From the NCBI GenBank assembly GCA_016720935.1, contig JADKJP010000006.1:1364001-1428000 (forward strand): a DNA stretch of 64,000 nucleotides, written 5' to 3'. Position numbers and translations under genes: made by a program. The notes below the pieces were generated by a model. That model saw nothing but the letters and a program-made list of their open reading frames with translations. It was not told the origin of the DNA and searched no databases. This document shows, one piece after another, positions 60,177 through 64,000 of the stretch. The first letter of the stretch is position 1. Every line of letters begins with the position of its first letter. The stretch comes from Bacteroidota bacterium. Lineage in GTDB: Bacteria > Bacteroidota > Bacteroidia > AKYH767-A > 2013-40CM-41-45.

Positions 60177-62120
60177 CTATTTAGAAGTCACTACAAATAC
60201 CGTTCTTCTGTTCCTGGCTTTCCCGGCTTCTGTCGCATTGGAAGTAATCGGCTTGGTTTCACCAAAACCTTTAAAAGACATCCGCCCCTTTTCAATTCCT
60301 CTCGAAACAAGATAATCAAACACCGCTTTAGCCCTGTTCTCCGATAAAGCCATATTATCCTGTGGGTTCCCGATGTTATCGGTATGTCCGTGCAAAGCAA
60401 CACGCAGCTTCGGATTTAATTTCATGTATTCCGAAAATTCATCCAGTACGGTTTTAATGGTATCATTCAATTCATATGAATTGGTGCTGAACAGAATGTC
60501 ATTAATCGTGTACTGCCCTCCTACTTCCAGTTTCTTTAATTCGATATCTCTTTTTACAGGTTGAAGGTTCTCCGTATCTCTCGTTGATATGTATTGAGAT
60601 TCGAAAGCATATCCTTCCTTCTTGATCGATAACAATAAATCATGATCAAAGTTAACCACGAAAGCATATTCTCCTGTCACAGAATCGACATCAATTTTCT
60701 GAATTTTCTTTGTAGAGGCATCTTTGATTTCGATGGTCGCTTTTACAATTTCTTCATTTTTGCTTCCGTTCATATCACCCTTCTGAAAATACACTTTGTT
60801 TGGACGCATATCCGGATATAAATCAAAAGAATAAATGTCATAGCCAGCTCCACCACCATTTAATTTATTGGATGCAAAATATCCTGACTTACCATCCGTG
60901 CTCACAAAAAAACCAACTTCATCGGATTCAGTGTTGATTGGATATCCAAGGTTGATTGGCGTTCCCCAGTGTCCTTTGTCATCCATTTTACTCATATAAA
61001 TATCATAACCACCTAATCCTGGAAGACTGTCAGAACTGAAATACAAACTTCTGCTATCGCTGTGCAAGAAAGGCGATTTCTCATTCCCGTTGGTATTGAT
61101 GGCAGGACCAAGTTTCACAGCTCTTGTCCAGGTTCCATCCTCGCGACGTGTTGTGTAATAAATATCAATTCCGGAGAGTGAATCTCTGGCTGACGCGAAA
61201 TACAAAGTCTTTCCATCCGAAGAAATACTCGGTTGAGAATCCCATTGCATCGGATCATTTACCGAAGGTCCAAGATTCTTTATTTCAGACCAGTGTCCGT
61301 CAACAAAGTCAGATGTACAGATATCGAAATTCCCTTTTGTATTAACCGTAAAAAAAAGATGCTTGTTATCAATAGTAATTGACGCGCCACCTTCGTTGTT
61401 GCTGCTGCTTTTGTTGAAGGGCTCATCCATCGGTACACCGGCATCATAAACACCGGGTGATTTCACATGCGCGATCATGAACTTCTCCACACTTTGTGGC
61501 GTCAACATGTTTCTCTCCTTCTGTTCAAAACGCCTGGTGAAAAACGCAAGTTCATTATCGGGAGAAATATACGGGAGGTATTCCGGATCACGCGTTGATA
61601 AATCGTGAACAGGTTTCGGATCAAACGGAACCGGATGTGCATACAATTTTGCCTTTATCAGCATTTTCTCCGCCTTGGTGCCATGATCTTCATTGATTCG
61701 ATCAAAGGACAAAAATTTCTTGAGATAAGTTTCTGTCTCTTTCCATTTTTTGACATCGAAATACAACCAACCCAATTGAAAATACATTTCAGGATCCAGG
61801 TCAGGACAAAGTTCTATTACTTTTTTAAAACTCTGCTCCATGGTTTTATCATCCTTCTTTTTCAGGCTGATATTTCCTTGCAAAAGATAAGCATCCGCGA
61901 ACTCGGGATCAGCATCAATAGCTTTGCTGATCATATCGGCTGCTTCACCATATTTTCTGGATTTGAACAAACCGGCTGCATCCTCATAGTATTTCACAGC
62001 TTTCTTATTCTGCGATTTCGGACATGCTCCTTCCTGGGCATTTGCAATCCCGGGAAATAAAAAACAACTCAGTACCATCAACCAAATGACACGATTCCAA
62101 CGCACATTTTTTCTCATCAC
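60177..62120 (-). CDS. PorE-like protein: TPR, PD40 propeller, CRD and OmpA domains
   Basis: The 647-residue protein has a signal peptide, a TPR region (about 42-155: AVKYYEDAAGLFKSRKYGEA; ADAYLLQGNISLKKKDDKT), a PD40 propeller (about 170-430: NELAFFTRR, HLFFTVNT, TLYFASARD, SLYFSSDS, SGYFASNK), a carboxypeptidase-regulatory-like domain (about 445-525), and a C-terminal OmpA domain. The OmpA part has LHGHTDNIGNPQDNMALSEN followed by RAKAVFDYL, the peptidoglycan-binding Asp and Arg. The domain order equals that of PorE, a T9SS component that anchors to peptidoglycan. A secretion role is therefore likely but not certain. It lies between the AsmA-like and DUF4139 genes. Confidence 0.87.
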   Translation of the reverse strand: MMRKNVRWNRVIWLMVLSCFLFPGIANAQEGACPKSQNKKAVKYYEDAAGLFKSRKYGEAADMISKAIDADPEFADAYLLQGNISLKKKDDKTMEQSFKKVIELCPDLDPEMYFQLGWLYFDVKKWKETETYLKKFLSFDRINEDHGTKAEKMLIKAKLYAHPVPFDPKPVHDLSTRDPEYLPYISPDNELAFFTRRFEQKERNMLTPQSVEKFMIAHVKSPGVYDAGVPMDEPFNKSSSNNEGGASITIDNKHLFFTVNTKGNFDICTSDFVDGHWSEIKNLGPSVNDPMQWDSQPSISSDGKTLYFASARDSLSGIDIYYTTRREDGTWTRAVKLGPAINTNGNEKSPFLHSDSRSLYFSSDSLPGLGGYDIYMSKMDDKGHWGTPINLGYPINTESDEVGFFVSTDGKSGYFASNKLNGGGAGYDIYSFDLYPDMRPNKVYFQKGDMNGSKNEEIVKATIEIKDASTKKIQKIDVDSVTGEYAFVVNFDHDLLLSIKKEGYAFESQYISTRDTENLQPVKRDIELKKLEVGGQYTINDILFSTNSYELNDTIKTVLDEFSEYMKLNPKLRVALHGHTDNIGNPQDNMALSENRAKAVFDYLVSRGIEKGRMSFKGFGETKPITSNATEAGKARNRRTVFVVTSK

Positions 62121-62127
62121 ACGAAAT

Positions 62128-64000
62128 CTACTTTTTAAAAGGATTCAAATTTTTCAATTCATCTTTTGCTTTCTGTTCGGCTGCTTTTTTAATACTATCA
62201 GCTTTGGCTTTTGCTTTAGCTTCTGCTTCTTTCTTGATGCGATCAGCTTCCGCGGTGGCTTTGGCTTTTTCAGCATCGAGTTTGGCTTGTGCCTGCGCTT
62301 TCACTTTATCTGCTTCCTCCCTGACTTTCGCTTCAGCTTCAGCTTTCTTTTTATCAAATTCAGCTTTGGCAGCTGCCTTTAAGTCATCCATTGCTTTTGC
62401 ACCTTGTTTATTCAGGTCAGTAGAAATTTTCGGATCAGTCACCGTTCCACCAATCTTAATATTGACCGGAATCATGTCACCTACACTTAGATTTACTCCT
62501 TTACTATTTGCTGCTGACAACAAATTATCGAGAGCAGCATTTGCAGCACCTCCAAATGAAGCACGGGGTATGTCAGAATAAACGGTGTAATCGATGGTCT
62601 GATCGAAACCATTGGAACCTCCAATCTTACTCTTAAATCCATTGAGGCTAACATCAAATGGATCCACATAAACTCTGCCATTCATAAATTTGAATGATGG
62701 GTTCATTCCCGGAATATCCAGTTTCTTCCAGGATGGCATTTTCAATACATCAGCTATCTTGTTAAAAGCCGGGAAATTCTGCACAACGATTTTAGAAGTA
62801 TTCAATTTCCCACCGCCATTGAGAGAGTTGACAACCGGACTCATTTGCTGATCAAGCAAACCGGCAACAGTCATGTCAACAGAAAACTTTCCACTCGTAT
62901 TTTTGGCAATTGGTGCCATTTTTTCTACAGTATTGAAAGTTGTTACTGTTTTTTGGATGTCCCAATCTTTCACAGCCAGTCCAAAGTCGATAGCCGGTTT
63001 TTTAAGATCAGCTGATGAATAACCGCCATTCAGTTTGAGGCTACCATCCATCATTTGCATCATGACATCGTTCATACGAATGGCTTTGTCACGGATAACA
63101 ATTCCACCGCTGATATTCTTCATAGTGAAATTCTGATAAGCCAGAGTACCAATATTTGCATTCAGAGAAAAATCAATATTGCCGGGAATTTCTACAACGG
63201 ACATTTTTGATGTATCTGCTGTAGTTGAAGCAGTGCTGCTTTCGCTACCCATCATTTCATTCAGGTCGATAGTGGTGGATGTCAGCTTCAGATTTCCCTT
63301 GATGGTCTCACCTTTCAAAGCATAAGGCAGGAAATTCTCAAGTGAACCGGTTGCCGCGAAATCGCTTTTTCCAAGTTTTGCATTCAGTGCCGACATAGAA
63401 ACGATCTGAGGATTGAAAGCCAGTTGAAGCGTATTGATAATTAAGGCCTGCTTCATGGAAGCGGATGAATATTTCATTCCACTGATACCGAGATTTCCGG
63501 AAGCATAGAATTGATCAAATTTCTTTTGTTCTACAGCAGAGAGTTTTCCTTTCGCGCTCAGATCCGCGGTGATAATTCCGGTTAAAGCTGTTCCCTGTTC
63601 AAGAGGAACCAATTTCCCGATATTATCGAGAATAATTTTGCCTTTAAAGAATGCATCCAGATCCGGATCACTTACCGGAGTTTTCAGAATCAGCTTCGCG
63701 TCAAATGGATCACCGGCCATTTCCACATGCAATTTGGAAAGATTGATAAAAGTATGATCCGGCACTCCGTCAGGATTTGTCACATTCAAATCCACAAAAA
63801 CGTTTTTAACCGCTGCAGGTAAGGATGGATACTGAAACATCCCGTTGTCAATATTCAGAGTCAACCCAAAGCCGGGCATCGACAAAGCATTGTATCTTCC
63901 TTTAATGAATCCGGAAAGAGACATCTTACCGGATGATTTCAAATCTTTAAACTGCGGAGAATACACCGCTGGTATCATGGAGATAAAATTTCTGAATTCG
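62128..64000 (-). CDS. AsmA-like protein, partial (runs off the window)
   Basis: The frame is open past position 63978 to the window end, so the true start lies beyond it; only the C-terminal 624 residues are visible. The sequence is beta-rich, with AsmA-type repeats: GTALTGIITADLSAKGKLSA, VSMSALNAKLGKSDF, and a C-terminal INVKIGGTVTDPKIS. The last about 75 residues are a charged Ala/Lys/Glu coiled coil ending in LKNLNPFKK. AsmA-like proteins act in phospholipid transport to the outer membrane. It ends 7 nt before the PorE-like gene, so these share an operon. Confidence 0.88.
   Translation of the reverse strand, partial: EFRNFISMIPAVYSPQFKDLKSSGKMSLSGFIKGRYNALSMPGFGLTLNIDNGMFQYPSLPAAVKNVFVDLNVTNPDGVPDHTFINLSKLHVEMAGDPFDAKLILKTPVSDPDLDAFFKGKIILDNIGKLVPLEQGTALTGIITADLSAKGKLSAVEQKKFDQFYASGNLGISGMKYSSASMKQALIINTLQLAFNPQIVSMSALNAKLGKSDFAATGSLENFLPYALKGETIKGNLKLTSTTIDLNEMMGSESSTASTTADTSKMSVVEIPGNIDFSLNANIGTLAYQNFTMKNISGGIVIRDKAIRMNDVMMQMMDGSLKLNGGYSSADLKKPAIDFGLAVKDWDIQKTVTTFNTVEKMAPIAKNTSGKFSVDMTVAGLLDQQMSPVVNSLNGGGKLNTSKIVVQNFPAFNKIADVLKMPSWKKLDIPGMNPSFKFMNGRVYVDPFDVSLNGFKSKIGGSNGFDQTIDYTVYSDIPRASFGGAANAALDNLLSAANSKGVNLSVGDMIPVNIKIGGTVTDPKISTDLNKQGAKAMDDLKAAAKAEFDKKKAEAEAKVREEADKVKAQAQAKLDAEKAKATAEADRIKKEAEAKAKAKADSIKKAAEQKAKDELKNLNPFKK

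Noticed and set aside
1..64000. CRISPR arrays, transposases, phage genes, rRNA and tRNA genes
   Set aside because: No regularly spaced direct repeats with unique spacers, no transposase or integrase motifs and no RNA gene pattern were seen; the only long array is protein-coding.

Overview
The window is a stretch of ordinary chromosome from a member of the Bacteroidota, probably a free-living Sphingobacteriales/Chitinophagales-like lineage. The evidence is consistent: type IX secretion (T9SS) cargo with a type A C-terminal sorting domain (53319-55190) and with a gliding-motility type B C-terminus (56719-58389); a PorE-like TPR/propeller/OmpA protein; CHU_C-style Ig repeats; DUF2027, DUF2279, DUF4139 and DUF6576 families; almost no Shine-Dalgarno sequences; and several perfect Bacteroidota -7 boxes (TAnnTTTG) just upstream of genes. 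I saw no rRNA, tRNA, CRISPR array, insertion sequence or prophage. Gene density is high, and transcription units switch strand often, usually with a clear hairpin terminator at the convergent points.

Layout. 1-5 kb: end of an unknown gene, a fasciclin lipoprotein, a GNAT acetyltransferase, an M13 metallopeptidase lipoprotein and a TolB-like propeller protein. 5-12.6 kb: a complete RND efflux operon (adaptor, pump, TolC) followed by nhaA and a methyltransferase. 12.6-16.3 kb: two unknown small proteins, a lipoprotein MsrA, and on the minus strand a TerB-like protein with a membrane-anchored papain-like protease carrying a DUF4384-like tail. 16.4-22.9 kb: mutL, two consecutive rhomboid proteases, a membrane-anchored endonuclease/exonuclease/phosphatase protein and mtaB. 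23.1-28.3 kb: one giant secreted protein with a matrixin-like protease domain, ten Ig-like repeats on an almost exact 273-nt period, and a dockerin-like C-terminus. 28.4-30.4 kb: lgt and an inositol monophosphatase. 30.4-30.9 kb: a gene-free stretch with a 23-codon relic of a T9SS sorting domain and a compound palindromic element.

30.9-40.7 kb: a LysM/RlpA-like protein, a sodium:solute symporter, recR, a large glycosyltransferase fused to a gutted sugar-phosphotransferase module, a 2-oxoacid dehydrogenase E2, a TPR/PD40 protein, a DEDDh exonuclease and a fumarylacetoacetate hydrolase-family enzyme. 40.8-48.4 kb: an argS-led operon, then arginase and arginine decarboxylase divergently transcribed from a shared 149-nt region, a double VOC protein and an Smr/DUF2027 protein. 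48.7-52.8 kb: DedA, aroE, uvrB and a VOC protein. 52.8-64 kb: mostly minus-strand envelope and secretion genes (GNAT, T9SS cargo, DUF2279, type B cargo, DUF4139/MuiA-like, PorE-like, partial AsmA-like), plus a plus-strand rhodanese.

The strongest signals for follow-up are the 273-nt Ig array with a recent internal copy event, the matrixin-like protein's dockerin-like end instead of a T9SS tail, the sorting-domain relic beside a palindromic element, the TerB-like/papain-DUF4384 pair, the rewritten MutL endonuclease motifs, and three genes whose -7 box lies only 8-16 nt before the start codon. I found no clear new multi-gene system; the papain-DUF4384/TerB-like pair and the matrixin/Ig-array protein are the best candidates for undescribed biology. 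All family calls come from reading motifs, not from database searches.
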